This document shows positions 21,627-30,552 of a stretch of DNA of 64,000 nucleotides, one piece after another. The notes beneath the pieces are model-generated. The model was given only the letters and a program-made list of their open reading frames with translations. It made no database searches and was not told where the DNA came from. Positions within the stretch are counted from its first letter, which is position 1; each line of letters opens with the position of its first letter. The DNA is from Blastococcus sp. TF02-09 (GTDB taxonomy: Bacteria; Actinomycetota; Actinomycetes; Mycobacteriales; Geodermatophilaceae), in NCBI RefSeq assembly GCF_003319105.1, contig NZ_QOHH01000003.1:62001-126000 (forward strand), written 5' to 3'. Position numbers and translations under genes: made by a program.

Positions 21627-22580
21627 ATGCCGGCCGTGCAGCTGACCGCGGTGTCCAAGAGCTATCGACGCCGTGGGCGCCCTCCGCAGAAGGCGCTGGA
21701 CAACCTGGACCTGCTCGTCGAGTCCGGTGGCGTGCATGGCTTCCTCGGCCCGAACGGCTCGGGCAAGACCACCACCATCCGGGTGCTGCTCGGCCTGGTG
21801 TCGGCCGACCCCGGCGGCGGTGAGATCCGGCTGCTCGACCAGCCGGTGCCCGACGGTCTCCCCGACGTGATCGGCTCGGTCGGCGCTCTGGTCGAGACGC
21901 CGCTGTTCTTCCCCGGCCTCTCCGGCCGGCTCAACCTCCAGCTGCTGGCCGAGGCCGCCGGGGTCTCGAAGGCCCGCGTCGAGGAGTGCCTGGAGCTGGT
22001 CGACCTCTCCGGCCGCGCCGACGACCGCTTCAAGGGCTACTCCCTCGGCATGAAGCAGCGCCTCGGCATCGCCGCGGCCCTGCTCAAGGCCCCGCGCCTG
22101 CTCATCCTCGACGAGCCCAGCAACGGCCTGGACCCCGCCGGCATCCGCGACGTCCGCGAGCTCATCCGCCGCCTCGGCCGCGACGGGCACACCACCGTGC
22201 TGCTCTCCTCGCACCTGCTCGCCGAGATCCAGCAGGTCTGCGACTCGGTCTCGATCCTCGCCCGCGGTCGCTGCGTGGCCTCCGGCCCGGTCGGCGAGGT
22301 CCTCGCCAGCCGCGGGAGCGGCGACGTCCTCGTGCAGATCGCCGACCCCGCCGCGGCCGCCGCCGTGCTGCAGGGCGCCGGCTTCTCCGTCTCCCCCGCC
22401 GACGGCGCCCTGATGGTCCACTCCGTCGCCGCGCCCAGCGACATCACCCGCGTCCTGGCCGGGTCCGGCCTCTACCTCGAGGAGCTGAGACGGGTGACCC
22501 CCGACCTGGAGAGCGCCTTCCTCGCCATCACCGGCGACCAGCCGCACGACGGCCCGGCCGCCCCCGGGATCCCGGCGTGA
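21627..22580 (+). CDS. ABC transporter ATP-binding protein
   Basis: ATPase of a two-gene ABC-2-type exporter. 317 residues: Walker A GPNGSGKTT (about 44-52), signature YSLGMKQRLG, Walker B LLILDEPSNGLDP and the switch His in LLSSH, then a ~90-residue C-terminal extension typical of DrrA/CcmA-like exporters. The ATG follows GGGAGG at good spacing. It is translationally coupled to the permease (GTGA overlap). The substrate cannot be read from sequence; lipid, antibiotic or peptide export are the usual roles of this class. Confidence 0.93.
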   Translation: MPAVQLTAVSKSYRRRGRPPQKALDNLDLLVESGGVHGFLGPNGSGKTTTIRVLLGLVSADPGGGEIRLLDQPVPDGLPDVIGSVGALVETPLFFPGLSGRLNLQLLAEAAGVSKARVEECLELVDLSGRADDRFKGYSLGMKQRLGIAAALLKAPRLLILDEPSNGLDPAGIRDVRELIRRLGRDGHTTVLLSSHLLAEIQQVCDSVSILARGRCVASGPVGEVLASRGSGDVLVQIADPAAAAAVLQGAGFSVSPADGALMVHSVAAPSDITRVLAGSGLYLEELRRVTPDLESAFLAITGDQPHDGPAAPGIPA

Positions 22581-23623
22581 GCGCCGTCGTGGAGCAGCCC
22601 GGCGCGCCGGTGGCCCAGCCCACCGTCCACCGGGCCAGCTTCGGCAGCCTGCTCCGGTCGGAGGCGCACCGCTTCCGCTCGCGGCGCTTCATCCAGCTCC
22701 TGCTGGTCCTCGCCGTGGTCGGCTGGGTGGTGTCCACGGTCATCGGGCTGCTGAACTACGGCACGCCCGACGACGGCGACCTGGCCGACGCGCAGGCCCG
22801 GCTCGACGAGATCGTCGCCGAGCAGCAGGTTTTCTACGAGGAGTGCCTCGAGGACGCGAACGTCCCCGACGACACCACTCCCGAGGAGTGGTGCGGGCCC
22901 GCGCCCACCGCCGACAACTTCGGCGGGCCCGAGGCGTTCCTCGACAAGGCCCCGTTCGACTTCGGCGAGGCCGGCACCAGCGGCGCGCTGGGCGTCGCCG
23001 CGCTCGCCGCCGCGCTGGCCGTGGCCATCGGCGCCACCTGGATCGGCGCGGAGTGGTCGTCCCGGACGATCGTCGCCCTGCTCTTCTGGGTGCCGCGGCG
23101 GCTGCAGGTCATGGCGGCCAAGCTGACCGTGCTCGTCGCCGCCGCCGCCCTGTTCGGGGTGCTGACGCAGGCCGCCTGGCTGGCGACGGCCGGCATCTGG
23201 GAGGCGCTGGTGGGCGGCCCGGACGCCCTGCCGGAGAACTTCTGGAGCGCGCTGCTGCAGACCCAGGGCCGGGGCGTGCTCCTCGTCGTCCTGGCCGCCG
23301 TGCTCGCGTTCGGCCTGACCAACGTGGTGCGCAACACCGGGGCGGCGCTGGGCATCGCGTTCGTCTACACCGCGATCGTGGAGAACATCCTCCGGGCGCT
23401 GCGTCCGCACTGGGAGCCGTGGCTGCTCACGTCGAACGCACTGGGCCTGGTCCAGCAGGGCGGCTACACGATCACCTACTGGAACGACGGGCCGATCGGG
23501 CCCGACGGCAACCCTCCGGAGTACTACCTGGGGCCGCTGCAGGCCGGCGTCTACCTGGGCCTCGTCGCCGTGGTGCTCGCCGCGGTCGGCGCGGTGCTGT
23601 TCGCCAAGCGCGACTTGCACTAG
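22577..23623 (+). CDS. ABC-2 type transporter permease
   Basis: Membrane partner of the preceding ATPase; GTG 22577 overlaps its stop. 348 residues with about six hydrophobic helices, starting RFIQLLLVLAVVGWVVSTVIGLL. Between the first helix and the next is a ~90-residue acidic extracytoplasmic loop with two cysteines (EECLED, EEWCGP) that could pair. Later segments include WIGAEWSSRTIVALLFWVPRR, a common ABC-2 permease feature, and a C-terminal helix ending AKRDLH. A large hairpin follows the gene. Confidence 0.88.
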   Translation: MSAVVEQPGAPVAQPTVHRASFGSLLRSEAHRFRSRRFIQLLLVLAVVGWVVSTVIGLLNYGTPDDGDLADAQARLDEIVAEQQVFYEECLEDANVPDDTTPEEWCGPAPTADNFGGPEAFLDKAPFDFGEAGTSGALGVAALAAALAVAIGATWIGAEWSSRTIVALLFWVPRRLQVMAAKLTVLVAAAALFGVLTQAAWLATAGIWEALVGGPDALPENFWSALLQTQGRGVLLVVLAAVLAFGLTNVVRNTGAALGIAFVYTAIVENILRALRPHWEPWLLTSNALGLVQQGGYTITYWNDGPIGPDGNPPEYYLGPLQAGVYLGLVAVVLAAVGAVLFAKRDLH

Positions 23624-23637
23624 ACGGGCGCCGACCA

Positions 23638-23686
23638 GGTGCGCTGATGCGTCATTCCGATCGTCGGGATGACGCATCGGCGCACC
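23638..23686. terminator. bidirectional hairpin between the ABC operon and nusB
   Basis: Arms of 21 nt (23638-23658 and 23666-23686) pair throughout with two G-T wobbles around a 7-nt loop (GATCGTC). Each arm contains GATGCGTCAT or its complement. It lies between convergent genes ending at 23623 (+) and 23700 (-), so it can end both transcripts. No T-run follows. Confidence 0.75.
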
Positions 23687-23699
23687 ATGTCGGACGGGC

Positions 23700-24107
23700 T
23701 CAGGCGGTGGGGACCTCGGCGGCCAGGATCGCGCCCAGGACGCCGTTGACGTAGGCCGGCGAGTCGTCGGTGGACAGCGTCTTGGCCAGCTCCACCGCCT
23801 CGTCGATCACCACGGCGTCGGGGACGTCGTCGGCCCACAGCAGCTCGTAGACCGCCATGCGCAGGATCGCGCGGTCGACGTCGGGCAGCCGGTCGATCGA
23901 CCAGCCCGACGCGTGGGTGTCGATCAGCTCGTCGATGCGCCGGGCGTTCTCGTCGAAGCCCTCCACCAGGCGGATGGTGTGCTCGGGCACCGGCGGGTTG
24001 CCGTCGGCCACCCGTTCACCGAGCAGCTCCCGACGGTTCCGGCCCCGGACGTCGGCCTCGTAGAGGACGTCGACGGCGCGCTTGCGCGCCTTCGACCTCG
24101 CAGCCAC
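23700..24107 (-). CDS. nusB: transcription antitermination factor NusB
   Basis: All-helical RNA-binding factor that joins NusE(S10) on boxA RNA for rRNA antitermination. 135 residues: AARSKARKRAVDVLYEADVRG at the N-terminus contains the Arg-rich RNA-binding face, and the C-terminal ILRMAVYELLWADDVPDAVVIDEAVELAK and SPAYVNGVLGAI segments are diagnostic. GTG start, 8 nt after efp; no strong Shine-Dalgarno, suggesting coupling to efp. Last gene of the aro-pepQ-efp group. Confidence 0.95.
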   Translation of the reverse strand: MAARSKARKRAVDVLYEADVRGRNRRELLGERVADGNPPVPEHTIRLVEGFDENARRIDELIDTHASGWSIDRLPDVDRAILRMAVYELLWADDVPDAVVIDEAVELAKTLSTDDSPAYVNGVLGAILAAEVPTA

Positions 24108-24115
24108 GAGCAGGC

Positions 24116-24676
24116 TCAGTTGGCGCGGCCGAGGTACCGGCCGTCGCGGGTGTCGACCTTGAGCTTCTCGCCGGTGGTGATGAACAGCGGGACCTGGATC
24201 TCCGCGCCGGTCTCCAGCGTCGCGGGCTTCGTACCGCCGGTGGAGCGGTCGCCCTGCAGACCCGGGTCGGTGTGCGCGACCACGAGCTCCAGGGTCACCG
24301 GCAGCTCGACGTAGAGCGGGACGCCCTCGTTCACCGCGACCATCGCCTCGGTGTTCTCCAGCATGTAGTCCGCCGCGCCGCCGACGGTCGCCGCCGGCAC
24401 GTGGATCTGGTCGAAGGTGTCGCCATCCATGAAGACGAAGTCGTCGCCGTCCTTGTACAGGAAGGTCATGTTCCGCTTGTCGACGGTGGCCGTCTCGACC
24501 TTCAGGCCGGCGTTGAACGTCTTGTCGACGACCTTGCCCGAGAGGACGTTCTTCAGCGTGGTGCGCACGAACGCACCGCCCTTGCCCGGCTTCACGTGCT
24601 GGAAGTCGGTGACGGTCCAGAGCTGGCCGTCCAGCTTGAGGACGATGCCGTTCTTCAGGTCGTTGGTGGTAGCCAT
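24116..24676 (-). CDS. efp: translation elongation factor P
   Basis: Relieves ribosome stalling at polyproline. 186 residues with the three-domain EF-P fold: N-terminal KOW-like domain with the tip loop [12 protein letters not shown] (Lys32 in PGKG is where other bacteria attach beta-lysine or similar), then two OB domains ending [17 protein letters not shown]. No modification genes (epmA/B) are seen nearby; actinobacteria generally use unmodified or differently modified forms. The ATG directly follows the pepQ TAG. Confidence 0.97.
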   Translation of the reverse strand: MATTNDLKNGIVLKLDGQLWTVTDFQHVKPGKGGAFVRTTLKNVLSGKVVDKTFNAGLKVETATVDKRNMTFLYKDGDDFVFMDGDTFDQIHVPAATVGGAADYMLENTEAMVAVNEGVPLYVELPVTLELVVAHTDPGLQGDRSTGGTKPATLETGAEIQVPLFITTGEKLKVDTRDGRYLGRAN

Positions 24677-25780
24677 CTAGAGAACCAGCAGTTCCTTGCT
24701 CGTGAGGGTCAACAACTCGGGCGCGTCGTCCGTGACGACCAGGGTGTCCTCGATCCGGACACCTCCGTGGCCGGGCAGGTACACGCCCGGCTCCACGGTG
24801 ACGGCCATACCGGCGGCCAGACTACCCGCGCCGAGCGGGCCGATGCCCGGCGCCTCGTGGATCTCCAGCCCGACGCCGTGCCCCAGGCCGTGCGTGAAGT
24901 GCTCGCCGTGGCCGGCCGCGGCGATGACCTCGCGGGAGGCGGCGTCCACCGCGACGACGTCGGCACCGACCGCGAGCGCCGCCCGCCCGGCCGCCTGCGA
25001 CTCGGCGACCAGCGCGTAGATCTCGCGCTGCCAGTCCGCCGCGTGCGACAGCACCAGGGTGCGGGTCATGTCGGAGTGGTAGCCCTCGACCGTGGCGCCG
25101 AAGTCGAGCTTGAGGAAGTCGCCGTCGCGCAGCACGGTCGCGTCGGGCCGGTGGTGCGGGATGGCGGAGTTGGCGCCGGTGGCGACGATCGTCTCGAACG
25201 ACGGCGCCTCGGCACCGAGCGCGAGCATCCGGGCGTCCAGCTCCCGGCCGACCTCCAGCTCGGTGCGGCCCGGCCGCAGCGCCCCCTCGGCCGCGAGCTC
25301 GGCCAGCGCCTGGTCGGCGACCGCGCAGGCGCGCCGCAGCGCCGCGATCTCGCCGTCGTCCTTGATCGCGCGCTGCGCCTCGACCGCGCGGCGGATCGAC
25401 TCCAGCTCCGGCACGGTGCCGCCGGCGGCGGCGTCGGCGAGCACCGAGCGCAGCTGCTCCAGCCCGTCGACGGTCAGGTCGTGGGACTCGAAGCCCAGCC
25501 GGCCGGCGCCGCTGCGCACGGCCGCCCGGGCCAGCGCGGACACGGTGCCGCGGTCGACGAGCACCTCGACGTCGGGGACCTGGGCGGCGGCCTGGGTGGT
25601 GTAGCGGCCGTCGGTGCCGAACAGGTCAGGGCCGTCGGTGCGCAGGAGCAGCGCGCCGTTGGAGCCGGTGAACCCGGTGAGGTAGCGGACGTTGAGCAGG
25701 TTGGTCACCAGCACGGCGTCCAGACCGCGCTCGGCGGCCGTCGCCCGCAGCGCGTCGCGCCGCTGGGCCGTGCTGGTCAC
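24677..25780 (-). CDS. pepQ: Xaa-Pro peptidase (M24 family)
   Basis: Metallopeptidase predicted to release N-terminal residues before proline. 367 residues: creatinase-like N-terminal domain ([19 protein letters not shown]) and a pita-bread catalytic domain with the dinuclear metal ligands in [18 protein letters not shown] (two Asp), [13 protein letters not shown] (His), TVEPGVY (Glu) and GVRIEDT (Glu). All five ligands are present. The GTG start overlaps the aroQ stop. Its usual place is just before efp, which itself acts on proline-rich translation. Confidence 0.93.
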   Translation of the reverse strand: MTSTAQRRDALRATAAERGLDAVLVTNLLNVRYLTGFTGSNGALLLRTDGPDLFGTDGRYTTQAAAQVPDVEVLVDRGTVSALARAAVRSGAGRLGFESHDLTVDGLEQLRSVLADAAAGGTVPELESIRRAVEAQRAIKDDGEIAALRRACAVADQALAELAAEGALRPGRTELEVGRELDARMLALGAEAPSFETIVATGANSAIPHHRPDATVLRDGDFLKLDFGATVEGYHSDMTRTLVLSHAADWQREIYALVAESQAAGRAALAVGADVVAVDAASREVIAAAGHGEHFTHGLGHGVGLEIHEAPGIGPLGAGSLAAGMAVTVEPGVYLPGHGGVRIEDTLVVTDDAPELLTLTSKELLVL

Positions 25781-26211
25781 CGGTGCCCCCGCAGCGACAT
25801 CCACTGCAGCGCGAGCACGTAGCCCTCGATCCCGAGCCCCGCGATCACGCCGTCGGCCACGCGGGAGACGTAGGAGTGGTGCCGGAACTCCTCGCGCTTG
25901 TGGACGTTGCTGATGTGCACCTCGACCAGCGGGGTGTTCAGCGCCGCGAGGGCGTCGTGCAGTGCGATCGAGGTGTGCGACCACGACGCCGGGTTGAGCA
26001 CGACGGGGTGACCGGCGTCGGTGGCCTCGTGGATCCAGTGCAGCAGCTCGGCCTCGTCGTCGGTCTGGCGGACCACGACGTCCAGCTCCAGCTCGCGGGC
26101 CGTCGTCTCGATGACGTCGACGAGCTGGGCGTAGGTGGTGGAGCCGTAGATCTCCGGCTCCCGCGTGCCCAGCCGGCCGAGGTTGGCGCCGTTGAGGACC
26201 TGGATCGTCAT
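25777..26211 (-). CDS. aroQ: type II 3-dehydroquinate dehydratase
   Basis: Third shikimate-pathway step, dehydrating 3-dehydroquinate. 144 residues. The flexible active-site lid reads [17 protein letters not shown] with catalytic Tyr; the catalytic His lies in [16 protein letters not shown], and [20 protein letters not shown] binds substrate. Several otherwise conserved positions vary (NGAN for NGPN, PASWSH for PGAYTH) but catalytic residues are kept. ATG 26211 overlaps the aroB TGA. Confidence 0.94.
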   Translation of the reverse strand: MTIQVLNGANLGRLGTREPEIYGSTTYAQLVDVIETTARELELDVVVRQTDDEAELLHWIHEATDAGHPVVLNPASWSHTSIALHDALAALNTPLVEVHISNVHKREEFRHHSYVSRVADGVIAGLGIEGYVLALQWMSLRGHR

Positions 26212-27266
26212 GCGTTCTCCTCGTTCACGGCCGCCCACGCGGCGTCGAGCCAGGACTGCTCCGGATCGGTCAGGATCGTCGGGTTGCCGATGCCGTCGAG
26301 GACGACGAAGCGCAGCGTCGCACCGCGAGCCTTCTTGTCCACGCGCATGACCTGCTGGAGCTGCGCCCAGTCGCCTCGGTAGCTCGTCGGCAGGCCCATG
26401 GCGCCGATCAGCTCGCGGTGCTGCTCGACCTGCGGGCGCGCGAGCAGCCCCGCCTGGCCGGCCAGCTCGGCGGCGAAGACCATGCCGACGGCGACCGCCT
26501 CGCCGTGCCGCCAGCCGAAGTCTTCGAGCCGCTCGATGGCGTGGCCCAGCGTGTGCCCGTAGTTGAGGAACTCCCGGACGCCGGTGTCGCGCAGGTCCTG
26601 CCCGACGGCGTCGGCCTTCACCTGGACGGCGCGGGCGATGAGCTCCTCGGTGTCGCGACGGCCGGTGGGGTCCTCGCCCAGCAGCCGCAGGATCTCGCCG
26701 TCGGCTATGAAGCCGCACTTGACCACCTCGGCCAGGCCCGAGCGGAACTCCGCGTCGGGCAGCCCGGCCAGGGCGTCGGTGTCGGCGAGCACGGCGGCGG
26801 GCGGGTGGAAGGCGCCGACGAGGTTCTTGCCGGCGGAGGTGTTGATGCCGGTCTTCCCGCCGACCGCGGCGTCCACCATGCCGAGCAGGCTGGTGGGCAC
26901 CTGCACCACGCGCACGCCGCGGGCCCAGGTGGCGGCGAGGAAGCCGGCGAGGTCGGTCACCGCTCCCCCGCCCAGGCCCACGACCGCGTCGGTGCGGGTC
27001 AGCCCGAGCCGGCCGAACTCCTCCCACGCGCCGGCCGCGACCTCCGCGGTCTTGGCCGCCTCGCCGTCGGGGACGACCACGGCCTCGGCGGCGATGCCGG
27101 AGGTCTGCAGCGTCTCGACGGCGGCGCCGGCAGCGGCCCTGAGCGGCGGCGAGTGGACGACGACGGCGCGCGCGGTGCCGTCGAGCACCAGCCCGAGCCG
27201 GGCCTGCGCCCCCGACCCGATGAGCACCTCGTAGGGCCGCTCGCCGGCGACCTGCACCTGCCTCAT
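26208..27266 (-). CDS. aroB: 3-dehydroquinate synthase
   Basis: NAD- and zinc-dependent cyclisation of DAHP. 352 residues with the NAD loop [21 protein letters not shown], the [20 protein letters not shown] segment with substrate-binding Lys, and zinc ligands in [23 protein letters not shown] and [13 protein letters not shown] 27266 overlaps the aroK stop; its own stop overlaps aroQ. Confidence 0.97.
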   Translation of the reverse strand: MRQVQVAGERPYEVLIGSGAQARLGLVLDGTARAVVVHSPPLRAAAGAAVETLQTSGIAAEAVVVPDGEAAKTAEVAAGAWEEFGRLGLTRTDAVVGLGGGAVTDLAGFLAATWARGVRVVQVPTSLLGMVDAAVGGKTGINTSAGKNLVGAFHPPAAVLADTDALAGLPDAEFRSGLAEVVKCGFIADGEILRLLGEDPTGRRDTEELIARAVQVKADAVGQDLRDTGVREFLNYGHTLGHAIERLEDFGWRHGEAVAVGMVFAAELAGQAGLLARPQVEQHRELIGAMGLPTSYRGDWAQLQQVMRVDKKARGATLRFVVLDGIGNPTILTDPEQSWLDAAWAAVNEENA

Positions 27267-27796
27267 CGGGGCTCCCTTCCCGGGATCAGCGCCAGGACGT
27301 CGGCGACCACGTCGTCGGTCGTGCGGTTGCTGGTGGACACCGTCGCGGTGGCCACCTCGCGGTACAGGGGGGCGCGGTCCTCGAGCATGGTGCGGAGCAT
27401 CGCGCGCGGGTTCACCGCCAGCAGCGGCCGGTCCCGCGACAGGCCCACCCGCTTCGCTGCCGAGGGCAGGTCGACGTCGAGCCACACGACCACCCCGCCG
27501 CCGTCCCCGTGGGCGACGAGCAGCTGCCGGGTCCCGGCGTCCATGACCGCACCGCCGCCCAGCGCCAGGACGCCGTCGTGCTCGATGAGCGCGCGCGCGA
27601 CCGCGGCCCGCTCCAGGTCGCGGAAGTGCGGCTCGCCGTGCTCGACGAACAGGTCGGCGATGCTGCTGCCCGTGGCGTCCTCGACGTCCCGGTCGGTGTC
27701 GCGGAAGACCACCCCGAGCGCAGCGGCGACCGCGGTACCCACCGTCGTCTTGCCCGACGCCGGCGGCCCGACCAGCACCAGCAGCGGGCCGGTCAC
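27263..27796 (-). CDS. aroK: shikimate kinase
   Basis: Phosphorylates shikimate. 177 residues: P-loop GPPASGKTT, the substrate-binding Asp in [17 protein letters not shown] for shikimate binding, and the adenine-site/lid region with RDRPLL. The GTG start overlaps the aroC TGA. Member of the aroC-aroK-aroB-aroQ coupled series. Confidence 0.96.
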   Translation of the reverse strand: MTGPLLVLVGPPASGKTTVGTAVAAALGVVFRDTDRDVEDATGSSIADLFVEHGEPHFRDLERAAVARALIEHDGVLALGGGAVMDAGTRQLLVAHGDGGGVVVWLDVDLPSAAKRVGLSRDRPLLAVNPRAMLRTMLEDRAPLYREVATATVSTSNRTTDDVVADVLALIPGREPR

Positions 27797-28986
27797 CGCA
27801 GCGGAAGCGAGTCGAGGTAGGCGCGGGCGTTGCGGCGGGTCTCGGCGACCGAGTCGCCGCCGAACTTCTCCAGGACGGCGTCGGCGAGGACGAGGGCGAC
27901 CATCGCCTCCATCACCACGGAGCCGCGGGGCACGGCGCAGGCGTCGCTGCGCTGGTTGATCGCCACGGCGGGCTCGTGCGTGGCGACATCGACGGTCTGC
28001 AGCGCGCGCGGCACGGTGCTGATCGGCTTCATGGCGGCGCGGACCCGCAGCACCTCGCCGTTGGTCATCCCGCCCTCGATGCCCCCGGCGCGGTCGGTGA
28101 GCCGCTGCACCCGCGGGGCGCCGTCCGGCCCGTCGGCGAGCACAATCTCGTCGTGGGCGACCGAGCCGCGGCGGCGCGCGGTCTCCAGGCCGTCCCCGAC
28201 CTCGACGGCCTTGACCGACTGGACGCCCATGAGGGCCCCGGCCAGGCGGGAGTCCAGCCGCCGGTCCCAGTGCACGTGGCTGCCCAGGCCCGGCGGCAGG
28301 CCGTGGACGACCACCTCGATGACGCCGCCGAGCGTGTCACCGTTCTTCCGCACGTCGTCGATCTCGGCCACCATCGCGGCGCTGGTCGCCGGATCCGCGC
28401 ACCGCACCGGGTCCTCGTCGAGAACCGGGTTGTCGTCCGGGCCGGGGACGATGCCCTCGGGCGCGACGACCGGGCCGATGGCGACCACGTGGCTGACCAC
28501 CGAGACGCCCAGCGCCTGGCGCAGGAACGCCTGCGCGATCGCGCCGAGGGCCACGCGCGCCGCCGTCTCGCGGGCGCTGGCCCGCTCCAGCACCGGGCGG
28601 GCGTCGTCGAAGCCGTACTTCTGCATGCCGGCCAGGTCGGCGTGCCCGGGCCGCGGCCGGGTGAGCGGGGCGTTGCGCGCCTGGCCCTCCAGCACGTCGG
28701 CGGAGACCGGGTCGGCGGACATGACCGTCGACCACTTCGGCCACTCGGTGTTGCCCACCTGGACGGCGATGGGGCCGCCCTGCGTCCGCCCGTGCCGCAC
28801 GCCGCCGGTGAGCGTCACCTCGTCCTGCTCGAAGGACATGCGGGCGCCCCGGCCGTGACCCAGCCGGCGGCGGGCCAGCTCGCGGGCCAGATCGGCGGTC
28901 TGCACCTCCACGCCGGCGGGCAGGCCCTCCAGGATGGCGGTGAGCTGCTGACCGTGCGATTCCCCTGCGGTCAACCAGCGCAACAT
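27793..28986 (-). CDS. aroC: chorismate synthase
   Basis: FMN-dependent enzyme that makes chorismate from EPSP. 397 residues: N-terminal [12 protein letters not shown], the signature [28 protein letters not shown] and the C-terminal [19 protein letters not shown]. The reduced-flavin requirement is a family property; a dedicated flavin reductase is not encoded here. The ATG at 28986 is 7 nt after a TAGACT -10, so the message is probably leaderless and aroC probably heads its own operon. Confidence 0.97.
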   Translation of the reverse strand: MLRWLTAGESHGQQLTAILEGLPAGVEVQTADLARELARRRLGHGRGARMSFEQDEVTLTGGVRHGRTQGGPIAVQVGNTEWPKWSTVMSADPVSADVLEGQARNAPLTRPRPGHADLAGMQKYGFDDARPVLERASARETAARVALGAIAQAFLRQALGVSVVSHVVAIGPVVAPEGIVPGPDDNPVLDEDPVRCADPATSAAMVAEIDDVRKNGDTLGGVIEVVVHGLPPGLGSHVHWDRRLDSRLAGALMGVQSVKAVEVGDGLETARRRGSVAHDEIVLADGPDGAPRVQRLTDRAGGIEGGMTNGEVLRVRAAMKPISTVPRALQTVDVATHEPAVAINQRSDACAVPRGSVVMEAMVALVLADAVLEKFGGDSVAETRRNARAYLDSLPLR

Positions 28987-28993
28987 GCCGCCG

Positions 28994-28999
28994 AGTCTA
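28994..28999 (-). promoter_or_regulatory. aroC: -10 element for leaderless aroC transcript
   Basis: TAGACT on the minus strand followed by 7 nt and then the aroC ATG. The spacing places the transcription start on the A of the start codon, a common arrangement in actinobacteria. The gap to the prepilin peptidase gene upstream is 60 nt. Confidence 0.55.
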
Positions 29000-29046
29000 A
29001 GAGGACCGCGTCCCCCTGCTGCCCCGCAGGCTCGGAGCGAGGCGGC

Positions 29047-29709
29047 TCAGGGGAGCGCGCCCCCGCCCAGCGCGAGCGCCAGCACGGCGCCGGCGAGCAG
29101 CGGCGGGCCGAAGGGGATCGCGGTGCGCCAGCCGGCACGGCGGGTGGCCAGCAGGACGATCGAGACGACGGCTCCGGTGAGCAGGCCGAGGAAGACCCCG
29201 GCCAGGAGCACGCCCCAGCCGAACCAGCCCAGTAGCAGCCCCAGGAGCCCGAGCAGCTTCACGTCGCCCAAGCCGAGGCCCTGCGGCGAGACGAACCACC
29301 CGAGCCCGCCGACGAGGAGCGCCGTTGCCCCCGCGACGACGGCGGTGAGCAGCGCGCCCCACGTGCCCTCCACGGCGGCGTCCACCAGCAGGGCGGTCCC
29401 GCAGACGGCGTAGGCCGGGTAGGTGACCCGGTCGGGCAGACGGTGGCTGGCCAGGTCCGTGGCCGCCAGGACCACGGCCGCCCCGGCGGCCCAGGCCAGG
29501 GCCGCGGTGGCCGGCCGCAGCCCGGTGAGCTCAGCCGCCCCGGCGAGCAGCGCGGCGAAGCCCGCCGTCATGACCGCGGTGCGCCGCGGGGTGGGCAGCG
29601 CGGCGTCGTCACGCGCGGCCAGCCGGACGGCGACCCGCGCGAGCCACGGCCCCACCACCACGGCGGTCACCAGCACGGCGACGGCGAGCGCCGGCCGGGA
29701 CAGCTCCAC
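29047..29709 (-). CDS. A24-family prepilin peptidase (peptidase domain only)
   Basis: Integral membrane aspartyl protease predicted to process type IV prepilin-like signals. 220 residues of mostly hydrophobic sequence (about 6-7 helices) with both catalytic Asp motifs: ATDLASHRLPD (Asp85) and GLGLGDVKLLG (Asp149). The N-methyltransferase domain of full PilD is missing, as in most actinobacterial versions (TadV-like/CpaA-like). No pilin or tad genes lie in the window, so its substrate must be elsewhere. GTG start; 9 nt downstream of aroE. Confidence 0.9.
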   Translation of the reverse strand: MELSRPALAVAVLVTAVVVGPWLARVAVRLAARDDAALPTPRRTAVMTAGFAALLAGAAELTGLRPATAALAWAAGAAVVLAATDLASHRLPDRVTYPAYAVCGTALLVDAAVEGTWGALLTAVVAGATALLVGGLGWFVSPQGLGLGDVKLLGLLGLLLGWFGWGVLLAGVFLGLLTGAVVSIVLLATRRAGWRTAIPFGPPLLAGAVLALALGGGALP

Positions 29710-29718
29710 GGGAGCGGC

Positions 29719-30552
29719 TCAGCGCACGGAGAGCGCGGCGTCCAGGGCGCTCCGCATCTCCGCGATCGGCGCCGGCCGGCCGGTCATCAGCTCCACCTGG
29801 ACGGTCGCCTGCCAGAACAACACCTCGGCACCGCCGACGACCGTGCCGCCGGCGGCGGTGACCGCCTCGGCGAGCGCCGTCGGCCACGGCGCGTACAGCA
29901 CGTCGAGCACCGTCTGGCCGGCCTGCCAGGGCAGGGCGCTGACCGCGGGCTGCCCGGCCACCGGCACGGTGCTGACCACCACCGGCGCGTCGACCTCGGC
30001 GCCGTCCAGCGCGGAGACCGTCACCGGCACCTGGAGGACGTCGAGCACGCGGACCAGGTCCGCGGCGCGCGCGGGATCGCGGACCACCACGTCCACGTGC
30101 CGGGCGCCCAGGGAGGCCAGCGCCACCGCGGCGGCCGCGGCGGTGCCCCCGGCGCCCAGGACGGCGGCCCGGTCCACCTGCTCGACCCCGGCCACCTGCA
30201 GCGCGGTGCCGATGCCGGCGACATCGGTGTTCTCCGCCCGCCATCCGCCGTCCTCGCGGACGAGGGTGTTGGCGGCGTGCAGCAGCCGTGGGAGCGGCTC
30301 CACCCGGTCGGCGACGTCGACCGCCGCCTGCTTGCACGGCATGGTCACCGAGAAGCCGCGCCACTCCTCGCCCAGCCCAGCCAGCAGGTCGGGCAGGTCC
30401 TCGGCCCCGACGTCCAGCGCGTCGTAGCGCCAGTCGTCGAGGCCGAGCGCGGCGTAGGCCGCCCGGTGCAGCAGCGGGGAGAGCGAGTGCGAGACCGGCC
30501 GGCCGAGGACCGCGGCCCGCCGGAGCCCGGGCGCTCCCGCCCCGTCAGCCAC
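29719..30552 (-). CDS. aroE: shikimate dehydrogenase
   Basis: NADP-dependent reduction of 3-dehydroshikimate. 277 residues with the shikimate site GRPVSHSLSP, the catalytic Lys in FSVTMPCKQAAV, the Asn-Thr-Asp of ENTDVAG and the dinucleotide fold AVLGAGGTAAAAAVAL. The usual actinobacterial NADPH signature following strand 2 is weakly conserved. GTG 30552 overlaps the mltG stop by 8 nt. It precedes the prepilin peptidase and, after it, aroC-aroK-aroB-aroQ. Confidence 0.93.
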   Translation of the reverse strand: MADGAGAPGLRRAAVLGRPVSHSLSPLLHRAAYAALGLDDWRYDALDVGAEDLPDLLAGLGEEWRGFSVTMPCKQAAVDVADRVEPLPRLLHAANTLVREDGGWRAENTDVAGIGTALQVAGVEQVDRAAVLGAGGTAAAAAVALASLGARHVDVVVRDPARAADLVRVLDVLQVPVTVSALDGAEVDAPVVVSTVPVAGQPAVSALPWQAGQTVLDVLYAPWPTALAEAVTAAGGTVVGGAEVLFWQATVQVELMTGRPAPIAEMRSALDAALSVR

